Under the pieces are notes generated by a model that saw nothing but the letters and a program-made list of their open reading frames with translations, made no database searches and was not told the DNA's origin. Shown here piece by piece: positions 53,862 through 61,947 of a stretch of DNA of 64,000 bases (its first letter is position 1; each line of letters starts with the position of its first letter). The DNA is from Lutibacter sp. B1 (GTDB lineage: Bacteria > Bacteroidota > Bacteroidia > Flavobacteriales > Flavobacteriaceae): NCBI RefSeq assembly GCF_012524075.1, contig NZ_JAAZUI010000011.1, forward strand, positions 39,828-103,827, read 5' to 3'. The position numbers and the translations under genes are program-made.

Positions 53862-54734
53862 CTATAAAATTTTATTTAAAATTTTAATAATTATTGGTGG
53901 AGTAATATTAGTGATAATAATTTTTAAAATATTTTTACTTTTCTTTTCAGTTAGTTTATTTCTAATAGTACGTTGTTGCATTAATTTTGAAAAATATTTT
54001 TTTGATGATAATAATGCATCAAGCTCCTTATTAAATTTATTACTATTTTTATTTATAATAGTATGTTTATTCATCTGGCTTTCAAAGGTCATCCTTATCA
54101 AAGAATTTGTTTTTTCACTATTTGAATAATGAAATACAAAATCATTTAATGCACATTCTATGTGTAAAAACCAGTCTTCAAAAACTATTTTTTTAAAAGT
54201 AATTTTTTTTAATATTTCCTTTCTGTAAAGGCTAGAGCAAATAGTACAGATATTTCTATATAGTAAAACTTCTTTTTGATTTTTATCATTTTTATTAATC
54301 TCTATTGTTGGTATTATGCCATTATAATGAATTGGATAAAAGTTTAATAAGTCACCATCAAAAAAGTACCTACTTGAACTATAAATTATGTCAATTTCTG
54401 GATTACTATCTAAAATTTTTACTTGATAGTTTATTTTATTTTTTTCTAATATATCATCACTATCTAAAAATTGAATATATTTACCTTTTGCTAATTTTAC
54501 ACCATAATTTCTTGCAACACTTACACCATTATTATTTTGAAAGAAATATTTGAATCTAGAGTCTTTATTACTCCAATTTAACGCAACAACTTCAGTATCA
54601 TCAGTACTTCCGTCATTAACAATAATACATTCCCAATCCTTATATGTTTGATTATAAACCGATTGCAATGTATTGTTTAGATATTTAGCCTGATTGAAGC
54701 AAGGAACAATGATGGATACTTTATTATTATACAT
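53862..54734 (-). CDS. GT2 family glycosyltransferase
   Basis: 290 residues, GT-A fold: VSIIVPCFNQAKYLNNTLQSV, CIIVNDGSTDDTE, GVSVARNYGVKLAKGKYIQF followed by LDSDD, and SSLYRKEILKKITF. The C-terminal 70 residues are very basic, with a hydrophobic ending (ITPPIIIKILNKIL) that may sit on the membrane. Local GC content is very low. It overlaps the upstream GT2 gene by 8 bases and precedes the WbsX-like gene by 14. Confidence 0.87.
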   Translation of the reverse strand: MYNNKVSIIVPCFNQAKYLNNTLQSVYNQTYKDWECIIVNDGSTDDTEVVALNWSNKDSRFKYFFQNNNGVSVARNYGVKLAKGKYIQFLDSDDILEKNKINYQVKILDSNPEIDIIYSSSRYFFDGDLLNFYPIHYNGIIPTIEINKNDKNQKEVLLYRNICTICSSLYRKEILKKITFKKIVFEDWFLHIECALNDFVFHYSNSEKTNSLIRMTFESQMNKHTIINKNSNKFNKELDALLSSKKYFSKLMQQRTIRNKLTEKKSKNILKIIITNITPPIIIKILNKIL

Positions 54735-55635
54735 TTTTTAATATTATAGTTTTTAAAAATCTTTTTATGAATTTTTTGACATTATAAAATTCAAAATATT
54801 TTATATAATAAAACAGAAGAAAATTCCATTCATAATAAGTCAAACCTCTCCTTATATTAATTTCATTTTCATACTTTCTCAATATTTCAAATCGCTGTAA
54901 TTTATTAACTTGTTTAAGTTTCTTTAAAATAATGAATTTATAAAATTCTGTAACAGCAATTTTTTTTAAAGAATTATTATCTACATTTCCCGAAATACTT
55001 AAATCTGAAATTCTAATAAACACTATACTTTCATTTATTGTAAAAATAGGCTTATTGTTCGAAAAATCTAACCACGCACGATCATCGCTCATCCAAGCTA
55101 ATGGATATTCATAAAAACCAAATTTTTTATAGGATGCTTTCGAAAATATATATTCAGATAATGAACTTCTAGTAGTATGATAAAATTTTCTTAAAAAGGA
55201 ACTTATTGCACTTTCCCAAATAGGGTGTGTGTAAATATTAGATACAGTTGGAGTATTTTTAATTATAATTTTTGAGGCAAATCGAATTACCTCTGTTTTT
55301 TTATGAAATAAATTATAGTTTTTATACCACGATTCTACTACTGTATTCTGTAAAACATCATCATCTCCTAAAATCATGATCCATTCTTCATCACCAATCA
55401 TACCGATACAACGCTCCCATTGTTTTACTAAAGAGATACGTCCTATATTATTTTGAAATTTTTTGTAAATAAAATTAATTTCTGATTCATATTTTTTTAT
55501 TAGCCCGGTTGGATTTTCTGGACTAGCATCATCACCAATATATACTTTAAAACGCTTATCTTTTTGATTAGCTAAAGAATCTAAAGTTTCTTCAAAAAAA
55601 GTCAGCTTATAATAAGGGATTACAATTGCAAGCAT
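54727..55635 (-). CDS. GT2 family glycosyltransferase
   Basis: 302 residues from ATG 55635 (MLAIVIPYYKLTFFEETLDS); an upstream in-frame TTG at 55650 adds five residues and is not favoured. Features are VYIGDDASPENP, NNIGRISLVKQWERCIGM and WIMILGDDDVLQ (D-D-D motif). The acceptor half contains YPLAWMSDDRAWLDF. The acceptor and donor are unknown. The stop overlaps the next GT2 gene by 8 bases. Confidence 0.85.
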   Translation of the reverse strand: MLAIVIPYYKLTFFEETLDSLANQKDKRFKVYIGDDASPENPTGLIKKYESEINFIYKKFQNNIGRISLVKQWERCIGMIGDEEWIMILGDDDVLQNTVVESWYKNYNLFHKKTEVIRFASKIIIKNTPTVSNIYTHPIWESAISSFLRKFYHTTRSSLSEYIFSKASYKKFGFYEYPLAWMSDDRAWLDFSNNKPIFTINESIVFIRISDLSISGNVDNNSLKKIAVTEFYKFIILKKLKQVNKLQRFEILRKYENEINIRRGLTYYEWNFLLFYYIKYFEFYNVKKFIKRFLKTIILKNV

Positions 55636-55655
55636 AAAATTTAAAAACAACCTAT

Positions 55656-56477
55656 TTATTTTTTCAATAATTTATTCAATGACTCTTTCATTCGTATATC
55701 ATCTGATCTTAGTTTATTCCTACCATTATTCCCATTTATATAAATATTGGGTAAATGATGAATTAAATTATCCTCAAATTCAGATATACAAATCATTTTT
55801 GTTATTCCAGCATATTTGTAAATATCAGTATTAACTTTACACTTTACACTATATTTATTAGGTCTTTCTATTTTTAAACCCAATATTTTTTTTAATTTAT
55901 TTATAAATACTGTATTTTTCTTATTTTCATCAACTAATTCATTAAAATTTAATTTCTTACCTATTTTTTTTAATTGTTCCTTCGTTAAAATAAATGTAGC
56001 TTGGTGGAGGTTAGTAAAATGTGCAAATTTTTTTCCATCATATTCTTCAACTGAGTTAAATTTCCATTCAAAATCGGCATGATATCCTGGATAGTATTTT
56101 CCAGAATTATCTTCTTCAAATTGTATAAGGCCAGAAATTCTATTTTTAGGCAATATTTTAGAGTATTTTAAATGATTATCTATATGAATTTCTTTAAATA
56201 AATGATCATTTTCTCCAAATAAAAAAATATCGTAATCATTTTTGTTATTCCAAATTACTTTACGGCAAGTTAACGGTAATAATTGATAATTATCAAGTTT
56301 AAAAATATTTACTTTATCAATCTCATCTATATTTAAATTAATATTCGAATTTACAATTACTGTTACATTGTATTTAGAAAAGCTTTTTAATTCTGTTACA
56401 ACCTGCTCCAGAAAATGAATTTGTTCAGTACCATAATTTACTAATACAGCTAAAATTTTAGGAGGATTTTTATCCAT
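55656..56477 (-). CDS. Hypothetical polysaccharide-locus protein, possibly GT-A-like
   Basis: 273 residues without a confident family. ILAVLVNYGTEQIHFLEQVV looks like a nucleotide-binding first strand, and YDIFLFGENDHLFKE could be a metal-binding strand with E-N-D in place of D-x-D. Neither is a standard motif. The rest is lysine- and asparagine-rich, and there is no signal peptide or membrane segment. Placed among eight GT2 genes, it most likely takes part in glycan assembly. Flanking gaps are 20 and 46 bases. Confidence 0.62.
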   Translation of the reverse strand: MDKNPPKILAVLVNYGTEQIHFLEQVVTELKSFSKYNVTVIVNSNINLNIDEIDKVNIFKLDNYQLLPLTCRKVIWNNKNDYDIFLFGENDHLFKEIHIDNHLKYSKILPKNRISGLIQFEEDNSGKYYPGYHADFEWKFNSVEEYDGKKFAHFTNLHQATFILTKEQLKKIGKKLNFNELVDENKKNTVFINKLKKILGLKIERPNKYSVKCKVNTDIYKYAGITKMICISEFEDNLIHHLPNIYINGNNGRNKLRSDDIRMKESLNKLLKK

Positions 56478-56523
56478 TCTATTTTTTTGATTTTTATTTT
56501 AAGATTTATTAAAACACCTATTT

Positions 56524-57462
56524 TTAATTATTAATATAATTATTTCCAGTATGTTCATTAAGTTTTCTACTTTTTAATATTTCAGGAAGTATTTTTTTTA
56601 CTAATTTCAATTCCCTAAAAATAATTTGAGCTTTTTTAAATTTTAATTTTAATACCAATTTTAAAATGCTTTTTTTTAAGGCTTTATTTTTTTTTTCAAT
56701 TTCATTATCAATATTGATATTATTTATATTACCCCATTTAATTTTTAAAAATCGCTCATAATAATTATCTGAAGAAATCTTAGATTTATTTACAATCATT
56801 GAGTTTGCTCTATTCTCTCTATCATGATAAATGAAACTATTAGGTACTATTCCTACTTTAATATTATGATATTTAGCACGTTGACAATAATTATCATCTT
56901 CCCCATAATGAAAAAAAATTGGATCAAAGCCTCCAATTGTTTCTATAGTATTTCTTGGTAATAACCAAGCTGCAGCGTTTACAAAAGGAACATGGTAAAT
57001 ACTTTTGGTAAAGTTACATTTAATTGCGTCAAACAATAATTCATTATTTTCTTTACTATAATTTGCAAAATTTTTATCTAACTTAGTACCATCACCATTT
57101 AAATGAATGGGGCTAATAATTCCAAATTCATGATTAGTTTTATGAACTTTGATTAATTTATCAATGGTATTCGATTCTAAATAAGCATCTTGGTTTAACA
57201 AAAAAACATAGTCGGCATTATTTTTTAAGGCAAATGAAATTCCAATATTACTGGCAGCTCCAAAACCTAAGTTATTTGATTGAGGTAATACAGTTAAATT
57301 AGTATAGTTAGCTACAACTTGTAAAGTTTCGTCAGAACTACAATTATCAACTAATACAATTTCACAATGAATAGATGAAGTAATTATACTATTTATACAC
57401 TTAACTATCCATTCTTTTGCATTGAATGAAACTATTATTATGAAAATTTTATTTTTTGACAT
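56524..57462 (-). CDS. GT2 family glycosyltransferase (rhamnosyltransferase-like)
   Basis: 312 residues, GT-A fold: IIIVSFNAKEWIVKCINSI, EIVLVDNCSSDETLQVV, SNNLGFGAASNIGISFAL, YVFLLNQDAYLE and the acceptor segment GGFDPIFFHYGEDDNYCQRA. The last two match bacterial rhamnosyltransferase-like GT2 proteins. A ten-A coding-strand run (plus T run 56687-56696) lies in EKKNKA near the C-terminus. It begins one base from the sulfotransferase stop. Confidence 0.87.
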   Translation of the reverse strand: MSKNKIFIIIVSFNAKEWIVKCINSIITSSIHCEIVLVDNCSSDETLQVVANYTNLTVLPQSNNLGFGAASNIGISFALKNNADYVFLLNQDAYLESNTIDKLIKVHKTNHEFGIISPIHLNGDGTKLDKNFANYSKENNELLFDAIKCNFTKSIYHVPFVNAAAWLLPRNTIETIGGFDPIFFHYGEDDNYCQRAKYHNIKVGIVPNSFIYHDRENRANSMIVNKSKISSDNYYERFLKIKWGNINNINIDNEIEKKNKALKKSILKLVLKLKFKKAQIIFRELKLVKKILPEILKSRKLNEHTGNNYINN

Positions 57463-57463
57463 T

Positions 57464-58105
57464 TCAAAATTTATAACCTAATAAATTAATATCATCATAA
57501 AATATTTTACTTACCAACTTTTTATTTTTATAAGTATAAAATTGTTTATAATCAGTTAAACGTTCATTAGATTTTTTTTCATGATAGTTAAAACTCTTTT
57601 TAATTTTTAAATGATTTTTTATAATTGAAAAGTCACTATTAAAATTTTCAAATCTTCCTATAAAGTTTAACCTAAATCTTCCTTTAATTTCAAAAAAAAT
57701 AGTTTGATTTAATAAATGATCCCCCCTATATTCTTTGTTAGAACTATTATTAAGTATTTTAAAAAAATTGCCTTTTTTCAAAATAAAATTTTGAAAAGAA
57801 TCATTAATATTAGTATCCCTTTGCATCCACAAATAGTCCGAATAAGCTCTATCCCAAGGATTTCTAACAAAAGTAAATTTAAAATATGTATTCCATTGTT
57901 CTTCAGTAACTAAACCCAAATCAAGTAATTGTTTAGATGTGGCATGTTGAAGATGTATTTTACGTTTAGGACACCAGCCATATAAAACTTCATAATTTGG
58001 AATTTGCCAATCTAAATTTAAATCATTGTGAAAAAATTTAAAAATACTACTTCCTGCTGTTTTAGGGATATGAATAAATATAACTTTATGCTTATGTGAT
58101 ATCAT
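57464..58105 (-). CDS. Carbohydrate sulfotransferase-like protein
   Basis: 213 residues of the Sulfotransfer_2 type. The PAPS 5'-phosphosulfate loop is HIPKTAGSS (12-20) and the 3'-phosphate-binding segment is FVRNPWDRAYSDYLW (79-93). The C-terminus SNERLTDYKQFYTYKNK and INLLGYKF are typical. It would transfer sulfate from PAPS to a sugar hydroxyl. It overlaps the end of wzt by 14 bases, so it is produced with the exporter. Sulfation may be a terminal or internal decoration of the polymer. Confidence 0.88.
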   Translation of the reverse strand: MISHKHKVIFIHIPKTAGSSIFKFFHNDLNLDWQIPNYEVLYGWCPKRKIHLQHATSKQLLDLGLVTEEQWNTYFKFTFVRNPWDRAYSDYLWMQRDTNINDSFQNFILKKGNFFKILNNSSNKEYRGDHLLNQTIFFEIKGRFRLNFIGRFENFNSDFSIIKNHLKIKKSFNYHEKKSNERLTDYKQFYTYKNKKLVSKIFYDDINLLGYKF

Positions 58106-59384
58106 AATAATTTAATTTCCAAGCAAATTCTACTAAACACTTTCCTATATTTTGAGGTGAGGGTAATCTGCCACTTGCAAAATAATCTCCATTTTCAATA
58201 GTAAAGTAAAGTACCTTTTCATTTTCATAAATAGTACTTTTTTCAAATAAATCAAAAATTTCAATACCTAAGGTATATTTACCCGGAGCTATTGCTAATT
58301 TTTCCATACAACATTTTAAAACTACAGATTCATTTTCAGAAATATTTAAAACATTATTGGTATGGAATGTATTTAATGTTGTTATCAAATGATTATTTTC
58401 ATCAAAAACCTGTAAACGTACATTTACATGTCTTAAATCTTTTTTTGAACGCAAAAATAATTGAAAATTGTAAAAACTTCCTAAAATTAAATTAGACACC
58501 TGTTGCTCATTTACATCAACAATATTTATATTTTCAATACTTAACTTTGATGTTTCAACTGGAAAATCAATTATTTTGTTTTCAGATGAATAATATTCTG
58601 CTAAATATGAACTTATTGCTTGTTCTACTCCTCCATCAAAAACTATAGAACCTTTTTTTAGCACAATACCTCTTTCACACAAATTTTGTACCGCCGCCAT
58701 ATTATGACTAACAAACAACACCGTACGCCCATCACCTTTGCTAATTTCCTTCATTTTGCCAATGGCTTTTTTTTGAAATTCGGCATCACCTACAGCTAAA
58801 ACTTCGTCAATTATTAAAATATCGGGCTCTAAAAATGCCGCCACTGCAAATGCCAAACGCACCGTCATGCCACTGCTATAACGTTTTACAGGAGTATCAA
58901 TATAACGTTCACATCCTGAAAACTCAACAATTTCATCATATTTTTGAGTAATTTCAGCTTTAGTCATTCCTAAAATTGTTCCGTTTAAAAAAATATTTTC
59001 TCTTCCAGTTAATTCTCCATGAAAACCGGTACCCACCTCTAATAATGAAGCTATTCTGCCTTTTGATTTTACACTTCCTGTTGTTGGGCTTGTTATTTTT
59101 GAAAGTATTTTAAGTAAGGTAGATTTTCCTGCTCCATTTTTACCAATAATTCCTAAAACTTCTCCTTTTTGTACCTCTAAATTAATATCTTTTAATGCCC
59201 AAACGTAATCAGAAGTTCCTTTTGTCGCTCTGTCATTTGTATCTCCTATTTTTAAAAACGGATCTTCTTTTCCTCTCACTTTATACCACCAGCGTTTTAA
59301 ATCATGGCTCAATGTTCCTGTGCCCACCAATCCTAGTCGATATTGTTTGCTTAAATTTTCTATTTTTAGTATTACTTCGTTCAT
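58092..59384 (-). CDS. wzt: Polysaccharide ABC transporter ATP-binding protein Wzt with C-terminal domain
   Basis: 430 residues from ATG 59384; an upstream ATG at 59435 reads through repeat DNA and is rejected. The ATPase half has Walker A GKNGAGKST (81-89), signature-like YSSGMTVRLAFA, Walker B ILIIDEVLAVGD (189-200, E194) and H227. Residues 270-430 form a Wzt-type C-terminal beta-sandwich domain that, in ABC-dependent O-antigen systems, binds the modified non-reducing end before export. The C-terminal half ends in FASGRLPSPQNIGKCLVEF, a common Wzt-C feature. The sulfotransferase gene follows with overlap. Confidence 0.93.
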   Translation of the reverse strand: MNEVILKIENLSKQYRLGLVGTGTLSHDLKRWWYKVRGKEDPFLKIGDTNDRATKGTSDYVWALKDINLEVQKGEVLGIIGKNGAGKSTLLKILSKITSPTTGSVKSKGRIASLLEVGTGFHGELTGRENIFLNGTILGMTKAEITQKYDEIVEFSGCERYIDTPVKRYSSGMTVRLAFAVAAFLEPDILIIDEVLAVGDAEFQKKAIGKMKEISKGDGRTVLFVSHNMAAVQNLCERGIVLKKGSIVFDGGVEQAISSYLAEYYSSENKIIDFPVETSKLSIENINIVDVNEQQVSNLILGSFYNFQLFLRSKKDLRHVNVRLQVFDENNHLITTLNTFHTNNVLNISENESVVLKCCMEKLAIAPGKYTLGIEIFDLFEKSTIYENEKVLYFTIENGDYFASGRLPSPQNIGKCLVEFAWKLNYYDIT

Positions 59385-59389
59385 TTCAT

Positions 59390-59494
59390 TCTTTTGTAAT
59401 AGTGAAAAGATAATAGTGAGATGTAAACCGTGCAAGATCTAAGAAGTAAAAAATAATCTCTTTAAATTAACTATTATAAATTACATCTTAAATC
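59390..59494. repeat. Purine-rich intergenic segment between wzt and the four-helix-bundle pseudogene
   Basis: This 105-base gap contains tgtaatagtgaaaagataat and agtgagatgtaaa. They are similar in style to the tracts at 25925-25970 and 59868-59905. Nothing else is seen in it. Confidence 0.35.
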
Positions 59495-59837
59495 TCACTT
59501 ATTCATCAGATAATTTCTAAATCCCAACAATAACTTTTTTACATCATTTATCAACACTTCAACTGAATTATTTTCAACAACAAACTTTAATCTAACAGCT
59601 ATTAGATACTGTGTTTCCAATTCTGCCAACGAACCTAAAGCTATATGCAAAAATTGAATTAATTCCTTATCGCCTTTTCTACCTGCTCCTTCAGCAATAT
59701 TTGATGAAATAGAAACTACAGCCCTTCTCATTTGAGATGTTAAACCAAATCTTTCACTTTCAGGAAAATCATTAGTTAAAATATAGATTTCCTAAATCCA
59801 TACTTTTTTTCCAAACGTCTAATTCCTTATAATTCAA
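59495..59837 (-). pseudogene. Four-helix-bundle (S23/IVS-type) protein pseudogene, frameshifted
   Basis: The intact part from ATG 59731 encodes 78 residues: MRRAVVSISSNIAEGAGRKG then KELIQFLHIALGSLAELETQ, the hallmark of the four-helix-bundle family first known from 23S rRNA intervening sequences. In frame before it, EIYILTNDFPESERFGLTSQ completes the normal N-terminal half up to a TAG. The first helix (NYKELDVWKKSMDL, TTG 59837) lies in another frame. The frame breaks near 59792. Normal length is about 115-120 residues. It lies between wzt and wzm, where related small genes are often seen. Confidence 0.8.
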
Positions 59838-59867
59838 AGCTTTTTAAATCTTTTCTTTAATCAATTA

Positions 59868-59905
59868 ATATTTCACTACTCACCTCTCACTTTTCACTAC
59901 TCACT
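59868..59905 (-). repeat. Inverted copy of the GTGAGTAGTGAAAAG-type repeat
   Basis: On the minus strand the segment reads agtgagtagtgaaaagtgag and aggtgagtagtgaaata. It lies between wzm and the four-helix-bundle pseudogene. Confidence 0.4.
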
Positions 59906-59917
59906 AACAACCTCCTG

Positions 59918-60787
59918 CTAAACAGTATCAATAAAATTTTTCTCTGTTTTGTTAAAAATAACAATTCCAATAAATAAAATAATTATAGTAATAACAAATG
60001 TATATATAAACATATTCAAATTAAAGTTACCTACGCTTAATAAAATATAACGTGTTGTTTCAATAACATAAGCTAAAGGATTATATTGAACAACCCAGGC
60101 ATATTCCGGTAATTTATCTATAAAAAACGAAACAGGATACATAACTGCCGAAATATACATTAAAAGCTGTACACCAAATTCAACTAAAATTCTTAAATCT
60201 CGGTATTTAGTTACTAAAGATGAAATAATCATTCCCATTCCTAAACCTAACAATCCCATTAATAAAACCATTACAGGAAATAAAATAGTGTATTTATTTA
60301 AACTAATAGAAGCTCCGTTTACATAAAAATAAATATAAAATCCTATAAATATAAATAACTGAATACCAAACTTAACCAAATTAGAAATCACCACTGATAA
60401 GGGCATAATAATACGCGGAAAATACACTTTTCCAAAAATTCCAGCATTAGTTGTAAAGGTGTTTGAAGTTGCTGAAAAACACGATTTAAAATAATTCCAA
60501 ATGGTAATACCCGCTAAGTTGAACAAAAATGGTGGTACTGCTCCTGTTGAAATATTTGCTACATTATTAAAAATTAAGGTAAAAATTACTGAGGTAAATA
60601 ATGGTTGAATTAAATACCATAAAGGACCTAAAATGGTTTGCTTATAGACCGTTACAACATCTCGCTTAACAAATAAGAACAATAAATCTCTATAACGCCA
60701 TACTTCATTTAAATTTAAATCTAATAAATTATTTTTTGGGGTTATTTCAAACAACCAATCAGTCGTATTTGAATTGTTTTTACTCAT
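59918..60787 (-). CDS. wzm: Polysaccharide ABC transporter permease Wzm
   Basis: 289 residues with six membrane segments and the ABC2-type permease layout. The N-terminal amphipathic part has WRYRDLLFLFVKRDVVTVYK and LGPLWYLIQPL, the membrane-entry motif of Wzm/TagG proteins. Positive loops and SLVTKYRDLRIL lie later. With Wzt it moves the undecaprenyl-linked polysaccharide across the inner membrane. The stop lies 80 bases before the frameshifted four-helix-bundle remnant. It overlaps the epimerase gene by 8 bases. Confidence 0.94.
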   Translation of the reverse strand: MSKNNSNTTDWLFEITPKNNLLDLNLNEVWRYRDLLFLFVKRDVVTVYKQTILGPLWYLIQPLFTSVIFTLIFNNVANISTGAVPPFLFNLAGITIWNYFKSCFSATSNTFTTNAGIFGKVYFPRIIMPLSVVISNLVKFGIQLFIFIGFYIYFYVNGASISLNKYTILFPVMVLLMGLLGLGMGMIISSLVTKYRDLRILVEFGVQLLMYISAVMYPVSFFIDKLPEYAWVVQYNPLAYVIETTRYILLSVGNFNLNMFIYTFVITIIILFIGIVIFNKTEKNFIDTV

Positions 60788-61826
60788 TCAATTCCAAATA
60801 CTTTTTCACAAATTCATTTACTCCATCCTCAAGTTTTGTTTGAGGCTTAAAATCAATATAATTAAACAAACTTTCAACATTGGCGTAAGTACTTTGAACA
60901 TCGCCTGGTTGCATCGGTTTAAAAACAATTTTTCCTTTTTTTCCTAACGCTTTTTCTATAGCTGTAATAAAATCCATTAAAGCTACCGGACTATTATTGC
61001 CAATATTAAATAATTGATATGCTTTTGAACTTTTTGATGGAGTAGGCTTCTTTGGATTAAATTCCGGATTGTTTTCTTTTGGAGGAAGTGGCATCAATCG
61101 TTTTATACTTTCAACAATATCAGCCACGTAGGTAAAATCCCTACTCATATTTCCATTATTAAACACTTCAAATTCTTTATCTTCAACCATCGCTTTGGTA
61201 AAAATATGCAATGCCATATCCGGTCTTCCCCATGGGCCATAAACCGTAAAAAATCGTAATCCGGTACACGGAATATCGTATAAATTAGCATACGAATGAG
61301 CCATCATTTCATTTGCTTTTTTACTTGCTGCATACATAGCTAACGGATGATCGGTACAATTATCTTCATGGAACGGAATTTCTTCGCTTAAACCATAAAC
61401 TGAACTAGACGAAGCAAAAACTAAATGTTCTACCGGATACGCTCTACAGCTTTCTAAAATATTCAAAAATCCTGTTATGTTACTATCTACATAAGAATGC
61501 GGATTTTTTAATGAATACCGCACTCCTGCCTGAGCAGCTAAGTTTACAACATAATCAAATTGCTGTTCTTTAAACAGTGTTTTTATATTTTGTAAATCAG
61601 TTAAGTCTAGTTTAATAAATGAGATAGAGTCTAATTCTATCAACTTATTATACGTAATTTTTGATTGATCAAAACCTAAATCTTTCAAACGTGCGTATTT
61701 TAAGTTTACATCATAATAATCATTGATATTATCCAAACCAACAATCTGAAAATCAAATTCCCTCAATAATTTTGCTAAATGATAGCCAATGAACCCGGCC
61801 ATTCCGGTAATTAAAACTTTCTTCAT
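60780..61826 (-). CDS. UDP-glucuronate 4-epimerase-like short-chain epimerase
   Basis: 348 residues of the extended SDR family. The NAD motif GMAGFIGYH is at 8-16, and catalytic S and YxxxK appear in SSSVYG and MYAASKKANEMM. DNINDYYDVNLKYARL near residue 37 is typical of UDP-glucuronate 4-epimerases, giving UDP-galacturonate. It opens the polysaccharide operon (promoter candidate 61844-61851). Other substrates such as UDP-glucose cannot be ruled out by eye. The start overlaps nothing, and the stop overlaps wzm by 8 bases. Confidence 0.9.
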   Translation of the reverse strand: MKKVLITGMAGFIGYHLAKLLREFDFQIVGLDNINDYYDVNLKYARLKDLGFDQSKITYNKLIELDSISFIKLDLTDLQNIKTLFKEQQFDYVVNLAAQAGVRYSLKNPHSYVDSNITGFLNILESCRAYPVEHLVFASSSSVYGLSEEIPFHEDNCTDHPLAMYAASKKANEMMAHSYANLYDIPCTGLRFFTVYGPWGRPDMALHIFTKAMVEDKEFEVFNNGNMSRDFTYVADIVESIKRLMPLPPKENNPEFNPKKPTPSKSSKAYQLFNIGNNSPVALMDFITAIEKALGKKGKIVFKPMQPGDVQSTYANVESLFNYIDFKPQTKLEDGVNEFVKKYLELNE

Positions 61827-61843
61827 AATAAATACATTCTCAA

Positions 61844-61851
61844 CAAAAATA
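61844..61851 (-). promoter_or_regulatory. -7 box candidate for the polysaccharide operon
   Basis: Minus-strand TATTTTTG matches TAnnTTTG about 18 bases before the epimerase ATG. No -33 TTG at good distance. If real, it would drive the 33-kb operon. Confidence 0.4.
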
Positions 61852-61919
61852 AAATTAAATAACGAAATACTCTTTTAAGTTCCATTTAATTTTTAACTAA
61901 AAATGAATAATTATTTAAT

Positions 61920-61927
61920 TAAATTTG
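61920..61927 (+). promoter_or_regulatory. -7 box candidate for ftcD
   Basis: TAAATTTG matches TAnnTTTG exactly, 21 bases before the ATG at 61948. No clear -33 partner was found. Confidence 0.45.
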
Positions 61928-61947
61928 AACTATAAATACATAAAATA

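Noticed and set aside
59385..59435. Upstream extension of wzt to ATG 59435
   Set aside because: The extra 17 codons read through purine-rich repeat DNA and precede the normal Wzt N-terminus.
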